Shown here in pieces: positions 25,101 through 40,100 of a stretch of 64,000 nucleotides of DNA. The DNA lies in contig CM062292.1 in NCBI GenBank assembly GCA_031216915.1, forward strand, positions 72,026,956 to 72,090,955, read 5' to 3'. A program made the translations under genes and the position numbers. The stretch is from Pictodentalium vernedei (taxonomy: Eukaryota; Mollusca; Scaphopoda; Dentaliida; Dentaliidae). The notes under the pieces are model-generated. The model worked only from the letters and a program-made list of their open reading frames with translations, searched no databases and was not told the DNA's origin. The stretch's first letter is position 1; each line of letters begins with the position of its first letter.

Positions 25101-28100
25101 TTGCAAAAAAAATTCTTGAATAACTAATTTTTTTCATTTTTTGTCTCAAAAACATAGGTTATGACCCCTCGTTGGAACGAGCTCGACGAGCTCGTTCAAA
25201 CGAGGGGTCATAACCTATGTTTTTGAGACAAAAAATGAAAATATTTTGAAAATTAATTGGCGATTTTTGAGAATAGCGCTGGCCGGTTTTGGCCGTTACG
25301 TTGGGTAAAGGGTTAATTGACTGAGTGAGAGAAGAGAGCAGAGGTAAAATAAAATTCTATGGTCGTCTTTCAGTGTAATACTAAAAGTCTTATACTGCTA
25401 ACAATCAATAAGTTCAGAAACGACACCCCGCCCCTAAAACAATATGATGCTATAACAGGTCATTAATTTCCCATGCAGCATGTTTTACTCAATCACACGA
25501 GATATTCAGGAGTACTGAACAGCATTTCACTCGAATGAAATGTTTGTTTGTTTGTTTGTTGGTGGTTAACGTCACATATTTATGCACAATGGCTAATCGT
25601 GACACAACATGGCGATGAAGACAAGGATAGTCAATCGTTGATCAACATGTTGCCCATTTTAGAGGACTTTCACCCCAAGCATTGGTGACTGGGTCCTATT
25701 TTACTAGTAAAGCGGAACTGGTTTACCGCAGTAAACAAGTGCTGCTTACTTCCCGGGGTTCCCACGGGGAACTCGAATGAAATAAAAAATACTCAATTCA
25801 TCAGAAAATGGTGGAGTAAATACCCCTAGGAGTGTACGTTTATCTGGTGCTTTTATTTGGTTGGTATTTGAGTAGTCCCCTATTATATGTACTCACTAGA
25901 TGGAGGATTTATGTTTTTGGGGCCGGAATTGTGAAAAAATTGTCCAAAATTCACATTGGAAACAGGGGACCAGTATTCTTTCAACAACGAAATGACACAT
26001 ACTTTGAATCTACACTACAGGCCCAATACCACTTTGTATGGATCAGGACATTTGTTTTAGAAAAATGGGGCTTATTTCGACGAGAATCTTGAGAATCGAT
26101 TCACGAAAAGATTTGCGTAACAAAACCAGCGAGAATCCATCTAAATTCTTGCTGCGCCCCTGCTAGATTCGCGTGAAAAGAATTGAGTCAATTTAACCCT
26201 TTACCGAACATAGTGCCAGGAAATTAACCAATACAAGGCTAACATGACCTAAAATATCCGGGCACTTTGTCAATAAAACTGTACAAATATGGATGTCATT
26301 GGAACCAGCTCAGTGAGCTGGTTCCAATGACATCCATATTTTTAAGGTTTTATTGCCAAATATTATTATTTTTTAAAAAATTATCAAGCCAAGTTTGTGT
26401 TTTAAAAATTAAGAGGCTGTGTTGGGAAAGGCTTATCAAGTGTTATCAGTATACAATAGGGGTTCAACTATGGTGGCCTCATGGGATCCTGGGACACTCC
26501 CAGCAGGTATGGATTCTCGCAATCATTTTCGTAAGAATCCAAATGAATTCTCCCAAATTTAGATAAAATATAAGCCCTGCCTGGAGAAGGGAATTATCGA
26601 GCAGATCCCTTATCCCTGGCAGGAACCAGGTAAAGCAGTAAAAACTACTTCACTTCACAGGGTTACCAGAGAGATCTTGAACAGTAAAAGATTCTTATAA
26701 AAAAGCAGTAAAATTTATGACTGACAGTACAAACTATTGGACTCGTCAAATTAACTCACCTGTGCATCATTGTCAAAAGAGTCCATGAACACTCCAAGAC
26801 CTTTCCACTGATCATTACTTCCAAACACAGGTCCTTCAAATCCTCTTTGTTCTGTGTACCATATTGCCTAAAGAAATGATAAAATAAAAACTATGCACTA
26901 TCTACAAATATAGTATATATAAGAATTTCGAAAAAATTAAAATCGTAAAATGGAACTAGTTATGAAAGCAAAAACAACTTCCATAATATGGATCTATTTT
27001 GGATTTGAGCCTGGAGAAACTAACTGGGAACACAATTTTGTAGTTTGTGCCTCAGAACAGTCCAAATAATTTGTGGGAGTACGTCAATTTATTTATTGGG
27101 ATTTAACAACACTTTTGACAGCCAGGATCACCTCATGTCAGGTGGGATACGTCAATTTTAAAAAAAAAATTTTATTAGGGTTTAACGACACATTAACAGC
27201 CAGGGTCATATGTCGGTGACAGTTTTATGGGTGGAGGAAGCTCGAGTACCCGGAGAGAACCACCGAGCAAAGACAAGCAGCTGTCAGCTCTCCAACATCA
27301 TATCTCTGAACCGACAGGGTTAGCTTGGTTGAAGACATGCGCACCTTTGACGTGCAGTACGCCTTAGTTCACAGCGTCATTGTGATCCCATGTAGGTAAA
27401 TGGGGTTAAGTGCCTTACCAAGGACATAACATGGGGAACGCGAATCAGTCACTGAAATCGGCACCCATCCAACTACTAACCGCGCTTGACATTGCTTAAC
27501 TTCGGTGATCTGACGAGAGATATGTCACAGGCCATAGGTACCCAAAAGAATCCTTGCAAAAATCATTTATCAGAATCATATTCTGATTCTCACATGAATT
27601 CTAAGCCTTGTGTTGAGTTATACAATATGGCCACTGTGGATTGGTCACTTTCTACAGGTGGGCAAGATTTCCACGGATGCAATAATATTAGATTCCAAAC
27701 ACTAATTATAGGAATAATCATCAAAAAATTTAATCAATGAAGCACCGGGTACAACCTGCACTGCCCACTATAGCTGCAATGATTAATTGTGAAAAGAATG
27801 TATCGCAAATCATGCTCTGCCAATATGTATCACTATTTGCATGGACTGTATCACGACACATGTGCACCCAAAATTTCCTATTTTGTTAATGACACTTCAA
27901 AAATGGCCTCATTGAGGAATATTCGCTTCCATTATATGTAGTTTTCCTTTGAAACCGGGATGTAGAAGTCTGATTTTATGTTGATCTCAGGTATTTGTTA
28001 GCATTGAATAGCACAAACCATTAACCTTGCTCTTGAACCTTTATATACTATGGTCCAAGGACCAACAACTCATAAATTCCAAGGAAACAGAAGAGTGTGT

Positions 28101-31100
28101 CATGATGTTTTGTTAAGAAATTTGAGAAATCTAATTTCATTGAAATGAAGTTGCTTAACCCAAAACAGTATGATTTGTTATTTGACCCCTGTGTGGGTGG
28201 ATATTAGACTTTTCCCTCTCCTCAGCAACCCAGTAGAAATGTGAGAACTCAAGAAGCAAATCTGCAGTTATGGACCAGCGGGTGAACTGGTGGTCCGTAA
28301 CTGCAGATTTGCTTCTTGAATCTTCAATTTTTGATGATTGATGAGTGTATTGTGATATGTATAATTGTGGGGATCATATCGTGATATACATCGTATTGTG
28401 AAAAAACATATCATTGCAGCCCTAGTGTCCACATGTGGATTATGACCAGTCCATGGTGACTGTACTGTATTCATGAAATCCTGACCCAATGAAGTTGAAT
28501 GTCACCATTACTAGTAGATCACAACCTATCAAGAAAAAGACCACTTTTGCGATCATGATACATGTACTGCATGTTAGTCAAGCATGCAAGACATTATCAC
28601 CTTAGAAATATCGGCAAGGTGCAAGGCACAGCTTAACAGCCAAGAAGCTTGTTCATGCATTTGTGACAAGTCGCTTGGATTACTGCAACTTGTTTCTTTT
28701 TGGGTGTAAGTAAAATTTGATCAATAGAGTTCAGGCCATACAAAACTCTGTTACAAGAATTGTTACTCACAATAATAAATTCTGCCACATCATCCAGTGT
28801 TGCAAGATCTTCACTGGTTGCCTATTAGGGAGAGAACTGAATTTAAAATTCTTCTCCTTACCTAAAAATCGCTCAACAACATTGTGTTATACCTATGGAG
28901 CCTGGTTAAACGTAATGCACCAACAAGATGTCTGATATCAGGCACTGAAAACAATCCCGTTCACATACTGGGATACCTGGTAACAGCAGGCGATAGAGCA
29001 TTCTCCGAAGCTACATGTACATCACTTCTATGGAACAAACTCCCTGGTCATCTCAAGATGCTACAAATCTTGGACTCTTTAAAGTCCTCACTTTACACTC
29101 ACTTTTTCAGGTGAGTTTTTCACAGTATGCTAATTGTTTGTTTGTTTTTTTCTACCATGCGCGTCCTTGAACATATACGTTCGCAGAGCTGGACAAAAAC
29201 ACAAAGTGGGCCTTTATTGAGTACCATGTGGATTCAATACTCTAAACAGAATTATTATTAATCTGTCCACTGCTGTAGTCACATATAGTGATGAACCGAT
29301 CATCAAAACTTGCTATCAACCGATTACCAGTTATTTCTCTGCCGATTATGCAGATTTCGATGACTGAAGTAAGACACTGAAGAAAATCTGTTGGTGCCTG
29401 TAACTTATACTACAGAATTTCATTGATAAATCATAAATTACGAAAGCTTAATACCACATGAGTTCTCATGTGGTATGCATATTTAGTGCTGGGCAATATT
29501 ACCCAAAATAATATTTGCATTTTGGTTGGGCTGTGGGGAAAAGATCGTTATTGATGATACAATCACACGATATTGTTCTCATGACGATTGTGTTTTATTC
29601 CGGTAAATAGTGTTAATACGGTTTTTTGTAAGGATATAATACACTTGGCTGTATTAACCAGGAATATACTGAGCACACATACTTTGTGTCTTAAATGAAT
29701 AATAATTTTGATGTTAATATGTGTTGTGAAGTCGTATGACGCATGGTTTACACGTACATCAGAATGTATTATTCAATGTTCTTTATTCAGCTTGTTACCT
29801 CCCTTGATGTGTTTCTCCAATGTTTACATGAACTCGACAATCTTAGGGAAATGGTGGCGATCTCGTACCGACTGCAGTTGGTAAATTCCGTAATATCTCT
29901 GTTCTGCAAATCCCTAAATTTTCTGCTATGCACAACACACATTTTTAATGGGGAAACTTTATTGAAATGGCTAGAAATCAAAGGGATTTTTAATAGTCAG
30001 TGTTAAATATAGAATAACCGGAAACTGACTGTTTTTAACTGCCAGATGTCATAATCAGCCGATGCCCCATAACCGACCGGTTCCGATTATCGGTTCATCA
30101 CTAATCACATAACTCTTCTTGCCTGGTTTGTAGTGATTAGCCGATGTTTGGCAATTGCATCTGACATAGGCAAATTTTAAGCCATCGGTAGAAGTGTTTG
30201 AACACCTGATTCGTGCCGATGGTTACATAGAACACCACAGAATCAATATTGACTTTTGTTTGTATTTACGTTTTGTTCATGACCTCATACAAGCAGTAGC
30301 AAGCATAATAAGCTGCCACAATGATTGGCATGAATCATGATTGGTCTAATCTCATTGATCTGATCTTCTTGACAGCTACTCATGATGCTCATGTCATGAG
30401 GCATGTGATGTCTATGAAATACGACATCAGCAAAAACAAGTTAACAGTGCAGAGTCTTTGATCATTCATCAAAGATGCCACACTGTTAACAAGTTTCCGC
30501 TGATGTTGTATTTTTATTTTGATACACACACAGTGACATGCTCTTGAGGTCAAAGAACCAATCAACCTGACTGTACTGTAAAACAAATTAACCCTATTCT
30601 ACGCATTCTTGAACATACTATTCCTTTTGGTTGTGACTATCTGAAATCTATGAAATACGACAGCTGCAGAAACAAGTTAACCCTTTACCCAACGTAATGG
30701 CCAAAAACGGCCAGCACTAGTTACAAAAATCATTATTTTTTTTATTTTTGTCTCAAAAACATAGCTTATGGCCCCACATTGGAACAAGCTCGATGAGCTC
30801 ATTCCAATGAGGTGCCATAAGCTATGTTTTTGAGACAAAAAATGAAAATATCTAGTTATTCAAGAATTTTGTTTGCAGGTGTTGTCTGCTTTTCATGTTA
30901 GGTAAAAAGGTAACAGCATGGAGTCTTTGGTCATTGATCAAAGACGTTGCGCTGTTAACTTCTTTCCGATGATATCATATTTTTATTTTAATACACTGTG
31001 ACATGCTCTTGAGGTCAATGAATCCATCAACCTGACTGTACTGTAATATTAACCCTATTCTATGCGTTTTTGAACACACTACTCCTTTTCGTTGTTACTA

Positions 31101-34100
31101 TCTGACATCGGCACTTGTAATCACCTGATTGTGAGCTCAACTAAAAACACAAGCAAATGGCAGTCGCAAATCCTTATCAGTTAATCACCACTGGAAGATA
31201 CAAGCTGCTAAATGGTATAAAACTGGTGAAAGATCAATACTTGTACACAAGCCAGAAAATAAACCGACTGTCATCTGCAAAATAAGGTCCCCAGAGGGTG
31301 AATTTAGTGATGCTACCCTGCACAGCAGGGTAGCATCACTAAATTTACCCTCTGTGAACTTCAATCTGAATCAGGATCTCAAAACTGAACAGAAAGAGGT
31401 ACTTAGAGGATAAATTGGCCCACTGTATGGGATAGTATCATCAAATTTACCCTCTGGGGACCTCATTCTGCAAATGTCAGACTGCTTATTTTCAGGCCTG
31501 CTTGTACAGTGTATTTTCTTACCAGTCCATCAGCTCCAACACGTCCTCTCCCTGTTACTTTAAATACAATCTCTATTATCCAGTTTTCAGCTGTGTTGAC
31601 ATTCCTCGTCCATATTGACCCTGGAAAGTAGAATAAAACACAGGTCAGTCCTGGCCAGTAAAAATTTAATCTGAGGTGACCACAGTTTGCAATTCACTTT
31701 GAAAAGGGCAATAATAGCCTCTGACAGCCACTGAATTCCTCACATTTAAATAATTATGTATATTTGGTCTCAGCAGTCGGTAACAGAACTGGGAGGTTTT
31801 GATCTTTCAGATTTGGTTTCAGGAAAACAACTCAGTTTACAGTTAAAACTAGAAGTCCTGTAACGAAATGCGCACAAATAGCCTGTTTTTCTGTGCATTA
31901 ATCTACGCGTTATGACCATAGTAAGGCTATCAAATTCTGTACATATGGCCTGTGCACAAGCAATGTTTCAGCCAATGGACCTCTGGGTAACCCAGAGGTC
32001 CATTGGCAGAAACATTGCCGGTGTTTGCTATGAGTAACCAGGAAAACCTGCCGCGATTTGGATGTTATTCGATATGACAATTGCGCACAATTCCTATGCA
32101 CAATTAAGCCTAGATAAGCGCACAGTTCGTGACAGGACTTCTAGTTTTCACTGTAGGTTTGGTTTCTCTACTTGTTAAGAACAGATAGTAAATAATAATT
32201 CAGGCTCCTAAACTCTGAAAAAATCTGCAATAGTTAGTAAGACACCACTCAGTACAAAAGCACTGTCTGTAAGTATCTCCATTCGGTTCAACCTAACTTC
32301 CCAGAGATCATTCTTAGGCCTTCTAACAGAACAGCTGCTATGCCTATTCAGTCAGAAAACAAGAACAACGCAAAGCACAGAATATGCCCCCTCCTGCAAT
32401 ATCATGGATAGAATTACAAAAAAACAAGATCAGTCTTGCAGAACTTTAGTTATAGAGCAGAAAATAATTTCAAGTGTAATTAACATTAAAGGTCACTGTG
32501 ACCTTGGCCTTTGGCACACCATGGTCAAAATAAATAGGCTTCTTCCACTCATCATACCTAACCCACATATGAAGTTTGGTATAAACTTTAGTTACAGAGC
32601 AGAAACCAATTTCAAGTGTATTTAACATTGGAGGTCGCTGTGACCTTCACCTTTGGCACACCATGATCAAAATAAATAGGCTTCTTCCACTCATCATACC
32701 TAACCAACATAGGAAGTTTGGTAAAAATCTGGTTGGATGAACTTTAGTTATAGAGCGGAAACCAATTTCAAGTGTATTTAACATTGGACATCACTGTGAC
32801 CTTGACCTTTGGCACATCGTGGTCAAAATAAATAGGCTTTTTCCACTCATCATACCTAAGGCTAACCCACATATGCAGTTTGGTATAAAGATCTGGTTTG
32901 TAGAACTTAAGTTACAGAGCGGAAACCAATTTCAAGTGTATTTAACATTGGAGGTCACTGTGACCTTGGCCTTTGGCACACCGTGGTCAAAATAAATAAG
33001 CTTCTTCCACTCATCATACCTAACCCACATATGAAGTTTGGTAAAGATCCAGTTGGTAGAACTTTAGTTATAGAGCAGAAACCAATTTCAAGTGTATTTA
33101 ACATTGGAGGTCACTGTGACCTTGACGTTTGGCACATCATGGTCAAAATAAATAGGCTTCTTCCACTCATCATACCTAACCCACATATGAAGTTTGGTAA
33201 AGATCTGGTTGGCAGAACTTTAGTTATAGAGCAGAAACCAATTTCAAGTGTATTTAACATTGGACGTCACTGTGACCTTGACCTTTGGCACATCGTGGTC
33301 AAAATAAACAGACTTCTTCCACTTATCATACCTAACCCACACATAAGTTTGGTAAAGATCTGGTTGGCAGAACTTTAGTTATAGAGCAGAAACCAATTTC
33401 AAGTGTATTTAACATTGGACGTCACTGTGACCTTGACCTTTGACACATCGTGGTCAAAATAAATAGGCTTCTTCCACTTATCATACCTAACCCACAAATG
33501 AAGCTTGGTAAAGATCCAGTTGGTAGAAATTTAGTTATAGAGCGGAAACCAATTTCAAGTGTATTTAACATTGGAGGTCACTGTGACTTTGACCTTTGGC
33601 ACATGGTGGTCAAAATAAATAGACTTCTTCCACTTATCATACCTAACCCACACATGAAGTCTGCTAAAGATCCGGTTGGTAGAACTTTAGTTAATTGACG
33701 GAATGCAAAAAGTTAATGGATGGACAATGGACAGCGTGAAAACATAATGGTCCCGAGAAAATTTCTCAGAGGCATAAAAAATAGAAATCAGGGTAACAAA
33801 TGAATAAAGTTCATCTAATCCGTGTTGTGTTTTTCTTGTCACATTTCTTCCTTATTGGCTCGTCCATAGCAAGAGCCAATAAGGGAGAAATGTGACAACC
33901 TGAACATGACAATTTCGGCCTTATGCAAGACAGAGTGAGTGACGAGAGCCCACACGGGCCACTAGTCCAGTTCTCTCCCATGAAGATGCTTTGACCAATT
34001 TATGCACAAGCACAGTAAAACCGTTTCACCATTTTTTGGTGAATCTTGCAGTTTGGTTTTCCAGTTTGCCACAAAATCAGAACCCAATCTGGAAAAACCC

Positions 34101-37100
34101 CCAAACCACCCAACTCTAGTTGGTAAATAAAAGCATCTTAATCTGTTACAATGGAGTTCACTTAATTGGATAGCTCCTAATTAAATAATCCTGTTTAGAG
34201 CTGCCGGGTTAACGAAAATATCTACCCGATGTCGGTTGTTGGAAAAAACAAAAGACACAACTGTGCAGACCCAAAAAATGTACTTTCAGTTCTCTTACTG
34301 GTATTTACATCTAATTTTCAGCAATAGCTGACGAAGTTATGTGTACCAATAATGAAACAGAACATGCTGAAAAGATGATAAAAACATTGTTTAATATAAA
34401 TACCTTGAAGAGCAGAGTTAAAAAGACAAATATGCCACATGTAAATAGAGCTGAAATGGTTAACCTATTAATCGATTAACCAATGATCAATGTCTTGATC
34501 GATCAGAAAAATTTAATTGATCGATTAATTGTTGCCTTAAACTACTGTATTATATGGGTTAACAAGGGAACAAACTTGCTCTAAAACAGGCAAACATTGT
34601 CACACTGACTTGAAGCAATTATTATGAGACAGATTAAAGCTTGCAAGTTATGTGCAGACATACTTGTTCATTGCATGATCAGCGTACTGTATCAGTAGCT
34701 AGAAATGGTCATTCTTTACTCTTTGCCCATTGCGGACAGCAGACAATTACTTGCAAATAAATTCTTGAATTACTAAAAAAATTTAAATTTTTGTCTCAAA
34801 AACATAGCTTATGACCCCTCATTGGAACGAGCTCATTCCAATGAGGTGTCACACGTTATACTTTTTAGACAAAAATTGAAAACATAATCAAATTTGAAGG
34901 AGATTTTTATATATAGCGCTTGCAGGTTTTGTCCGTTACTAATGCTATAAATCATCAACAGTACGACAATAATTCAGCTACCTACTAAAACAAGTGATTA
35001 ATCGGTTAACCAAGGTTAATCCATATGATTAATCGATCAAGAAAACACTTTAACCATTTCAGCTCTACATGTAACCTTGTAAGAAGATTACGGACGAATA
35101 CAGATATACTATTAAGTTGAAACACAGTGTTGATTTGAGGAACGAAGTTGATTTGGCAGACCTGAAATGTTTAGAAGTGAAGACTGCTTTAAAAAGCAGA
35201 CTTAAGTTGAGTGCTGGTTTTCACCAAATGACAACACCCTGTAATAATGTATAACAGTACTGGTTCGATAGTTTCAGTAAACACTGGGCCGAGGTCATCA
35301 TATGATTCCATTTGACATGGAATTTGTGCAAAACTGCTCAATGGTCTGTTGGCTTACCTCATCAGAAGTCAATGAGTGGATGAAATGTGCTGTTGAATCT
35401 GACTGTTGTAATCTCATACATATGTTCAGAACATGTCTGATCATCAGTATTATGACCCAAAACTGCAAACAAGGATTTTGGGAATCAAATACATGTACGT
35501 GAGTGTGACATCATCTGCATGGGATGGAAACACAGTGAAAATGACAGTTACCATCACTGTTGGAAATACATGCACTGCAGATAAAATCAAGTAAAACACA
35601 AAAAGAAGCATGCCGGGTGGGGTGTATGGGGGGATCTGCACTTCGGGAATGTTGCTTGTCCTGTATACTGCCATGTACAAATAACACCACAGCTCCATAT
35701 CAGGGACTCTTGCAAAGCCTTTTAGTTTCAAAAAGTGGCTTTTGTTACAGTTCAGTATTTTGTTGAGCTTTTCTGTTTGTTCAAACAAGAAATAAAAAAC
35801 AAAACCGAGACTCGACTCTTTTACCACAACAAATACTGGAATCGAGTTGGGCTGAAACGGTTGGTTTCATTTTCATAACCGACTAACCAAGAGCTATTAC
35901 CGGATAATATCTGGTTATCCGTGGTCATTATTTCACCGAATATGGGATCAAAACTATAGGAATTGGAAAGCAGTATTTTCAAACTATTCTGTAGCGTGTA
36001 TACAAACGAATGTTGTTGAGTACTCGACAATGTTTGTTTGTAAACACACTACGGAATAGTTTCTGCAATTGCTCATTACTCACGGAAACTGCCAATCATT
36101 AATGAAGTCTTGAACGCCAAAGTCGATTATTTCTCAATATACACAACGCGGCTTTGATGTGTACATGTAAGACTTCACAAAGGAGAAGCGGAAGATTTAC
36201 TACATTTTAAACATGGAATGACGATCACTATCAATATTTTGGATAACAGGTTGATGGTTTTTCTAATCGGTTAGGTAGCTAACTGGTTTCAAACCAATTA
36301 TCCGGTTAACCATTTCAGTACTAGAATCGAGACAAAATTTCACAACCAAACAGCTCTAATCCTGTTAATTGAATACAACTTCCAAACACAAGACCATTTA
36401 ACATACCTTCAGTACAAATATGACTTGTTCTTACATGTAAATACCTTTTTTACTCCTCAATGAAGGTGTTAATCTAATGTTCTCATCACTGGCAATAGCA
36501 TCTGAAAAAAAACAGAAATAAGTATTAAGGTGGCAAAAAATGTAAAATATTGTTTAAGATCTTTCCCCAGTAATTCTTATGAAGAAAACAATAATGTGTT
36601 AACTGGTAGAGTGCTAAATTATTTTTTGTCATCAGTATTTGTTCACAGGCCTTTGCCTCATTACAATTTATGGGAGAGTTCCGGGGGCGCGGTGATGTTG
36701 CGGTAACCGGTTCTCGTCGGATCACCGAAGTTAAACGTCGAGCCTGGTAAGTCCTCGGATGGGTGACCGTCTGAGCGCTCAATTCGGACTCCCGCATTTT
36801 GTCCTTGGGCAAGGCACTTAACCCTGATTGTCCACATGGGAGCGCGAGGATGCCGTGTACTAAGGCGTACTACACATCAATGGTACGCATGTCTTCAACC
36901 AATCTAACCCTGCCTGTGCTGCAGTGCGAAGTTACGATGTTGGGGAGCTGACAGCTGCTTGTCGTGGCTCGGTGGTTCTCTCCTGGTACTCTGGCTTCCT
37001 CCACCCATAAAACTGTCACGGTCATGATTAGCCATTGTGCATAAGCATGTGACCTTAAACACCAATAAATAAATATGGGAGAGTGCCTGCAGGCACTTTT

Positions 37101-40100
37101 CCATAAATTGTAACAAGGCAAATCCTTGCAGACTAAATAATTTCACTTCAAAGATAATATGAAGCACCTCTATGGAATACGAAGCCTTTTATTTGGGGTC
37201 CACTAGGTTCTGATTAAAGCCCAAGTATGGGCTTCCAGCACTGTACCAGTTAAGGACAATGTTAATGCACATTGTATGTTTATTTGGGCTTGAGGTCACT
37301 TTCAGAATTTATTAACATATCATGCTTAGTATGAAGTCAATTTGAGCTGGGGCTGCACGGTATTCGGATTTTAGTACCGGTGACAGTGTTGAAAACAATA
37401 CTGTGGTATACCGGTATACCGTGAAACAGTTCAGATTGAAAACAAAATAAAACTGAAATACATGTACCTCCTTACTTTTCTGAAAGTACTTGATAAATGT
37501 TATGTAAGGGTCCCAGGTGAAAAACAACTCATATAATTCAGTACATTCTAAGTTTTGAGTTCACTTTGGATGTCAGTAAAAGAATTTTGAAGTTCATTAC
37601 TTCGTTGTTTGTCAGCAATCCGACACAAAAATGTTTCAAATCACACATATTCACAATTTCGAAATGTGCAACAATTTTTGTCAAATATGACAGACGTCAT
37701 TGGGAGAAAACATTGTCGGCTGGTGATTGACACCTGCAGACTATCATGAAAGTGAAGGGTGATCACATCTTGGAGGCGTGCTTAATATCAACAGATCGAC
37801 TGGCCTGACATGTGGCAGATGACAGTGGACATTGTCATCTGAGGAAGTTTACTGCTGGAAGATAGAAGGGGAGGAGCTACTACTGGTTCTTTGTGTAACC
37901 AGGCCCTCGGAATTCCATCAACTGGACACCCGTTGTTTTGATAAAAAAGTTTTGTATGCCACTGTTTTTCATGAAACCACACATACATGTACGCAATTAA
38001 CACAATGTGACAATTGACTGGCTCAGTAATTAAACGCTTATCAGTCAAGAGAGGTTGACCATTTTTTTACAAGAATTAAATTGACAAAGACTAATTTACT
38101 TGTATCACAGATTCAGATGAAAGCCAATAAACCCATGATAATTTTATGGCTTATTTTCATATTAAACAATAGGTTCAATAACTTTGTAGACATGGATTAT
38201 TGCCGTCTTCCATTCAAATCACTCATTTTCCCAGAGCAGTAAGCGATAATTCTATCTTTTGCTCCAAAAATATCTTTTTTATTCACGATATCCCTTGCAT
38301 TTAATATGTGTTTGTCATATTTTCGCGCATTAGTTATACTTTTATTTCAAGAAAACGTGAATTTCAAATCATAATACCAGACCCAAAAATTGTACACCAT
38401 TACTCATGGTACACCGGTATTCATTTTTGATGGACAGTTTTGAACCGGTGACGATTTCAATACTGGTACCAACCAGTGTACCGTAAAACCGTGCAGCCCT
38501 TACTTCAGCCAATTGTTGTCATTGATACAGTACAGCCGCATGGATTGGTCACTTTCCATGGGGCGGCAATATTTCCATGAAGGCAGTAATATTATTATAT
38601 TCCAAACACTCATTATACAGTTAAAACTAGAAGTCCTGTCATGAACTGTATGTTTATCTAGGCTTAATTGAGCATAGGAATTGCAGGATATTGCCATATC
38701 GAATGGCATCCAAAACACGGCAGGTTCTCCTGGTTACTCATAGCAAAAACAGGCAATGTTTCTGGCAATGGACCTCCGGGTTACCCGGAGGTCCATTGGC
38801 TGAAACAATGCTTGCACACAGGCCATATGTACAGAATTTGATAGCCTTACTATGGCCATAACATGTAGATTAACGTCAGGGTGTTTTTTGTTTTTAAAAA
38901 TTTGATTAGCAGTTTCCATCTTGGTTTTAAAAAGTGATGTTAAATAGTGAATATTAGGCCAATATGAAAGAAAAATGGTTAGCATTTGGACATTTTTGAA
39001 TAGCATTTTGCGATGCGAATCCAGTCATCAAATACCCTGAACGTGCAGATCGATGCGCTATTTGTGCGTATTTCATGGCAGGGCTTCTAGTTTTAACTGC
39101 AGGTGCTTCATAATGACAATAATTAACATTTTGCTGATTATGATCTTTATTACCTGGTAAACGTATGGGTGGACATCACTGTTGACCAGTCCACAGTGAC
39201 TGTACTGTACTGTGACAAACACAGTAAACACGCACTACTCCACTTCCCCAAAGTTCCCATGAGAACACCATTGCTAAAATATCTTAATTTTGAGAGCTGT
39301 AAAAGACACACAGAAATAACATGTGATTGAACTATATGCTAGGGCTGCATGGTATATCAAGCCTTTCGGTATGTATTCAAACCTGTATCGATTGGATACT
39401 GATGTAATTACAAAAATATTGGTTTATTTATTTACCCCCAATTAAATTTTCCAGATGTCTGGTGTGTTTTTTAACTGTAGTCCTGAATGAATAATATCAT
39501 CTGTTTACCTAACAAATTGGTTGAATCTGACCATGTAATATAGAAATTGAGCAGCAGAAAAAATATTATTTTTAAAACGATTTCATCAAAGGAATATCAA
39601 GTGACCCTGCATTGGAACAAGCCTATCGAGCTCGTTCCAGTGAGGGTTCACATGTGATTGTCGCAAATATTCAGAATCACAAGGTCGCAAGTAATTGCTA
39701 ACAGAGCTTTCTGTGCACAAGCGAAAGAAATAGTTGCGCAATTTAATTTTGCTGAACCCAGGAATGAGTGTAATGCCCGCTCGTTCAATTTGCTCACCTC
39801 TGTGAAATTTGTCTTGGCATTCCTTGGCATTATCAAAGGAATCAACAGTTATTGTATGTGTGGGAAACCCACTCCATGGACATTTTAGTGATAATTCACT
39901 CTCCACATACTACATGTATATTCATCTTTGTCGCATTTTAAAATGGAATCAATATAAATGGTGCCAAAAATTGTATTTTAGACTTGCTTATATGGAAATA
40001 CTAGCAAAAGTATAAAATAAATGTGAAAATCCGAAAAAACAAGGGGATTACATTGAGTTGGGGTATTCAGTCGCACCACATCAAAACTTGCCCCCACAAC

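Larger units (their letters stand above)
38528..39207. mobile_element. E-family element, third copy, with nested guests
   Basis: CAGTACAGCCGCATGGATTG ... CACAGTGACTGTACTG, TA-flanked. Guest: element T copy 2 at 38618-39099, itself holding another element at 38877-39039. Confidence 0.75.

Noticed and set aside
32983-33378. Open frame of 131 codons with a repeating peptide MVKINRLLPLIIPNPHMK
   Set aside because: It follows a tandem DNA repeat whose period is near a multiple of three; the frame is lost in other units and there is no known protein.
36705-36775. A 5S rRNA gene
   Set aside because: Only about 70 bases are 5S-like, they continue into a SINE body and tail, and target duplications enclose the whole: it is a 5S-derived SINE head.
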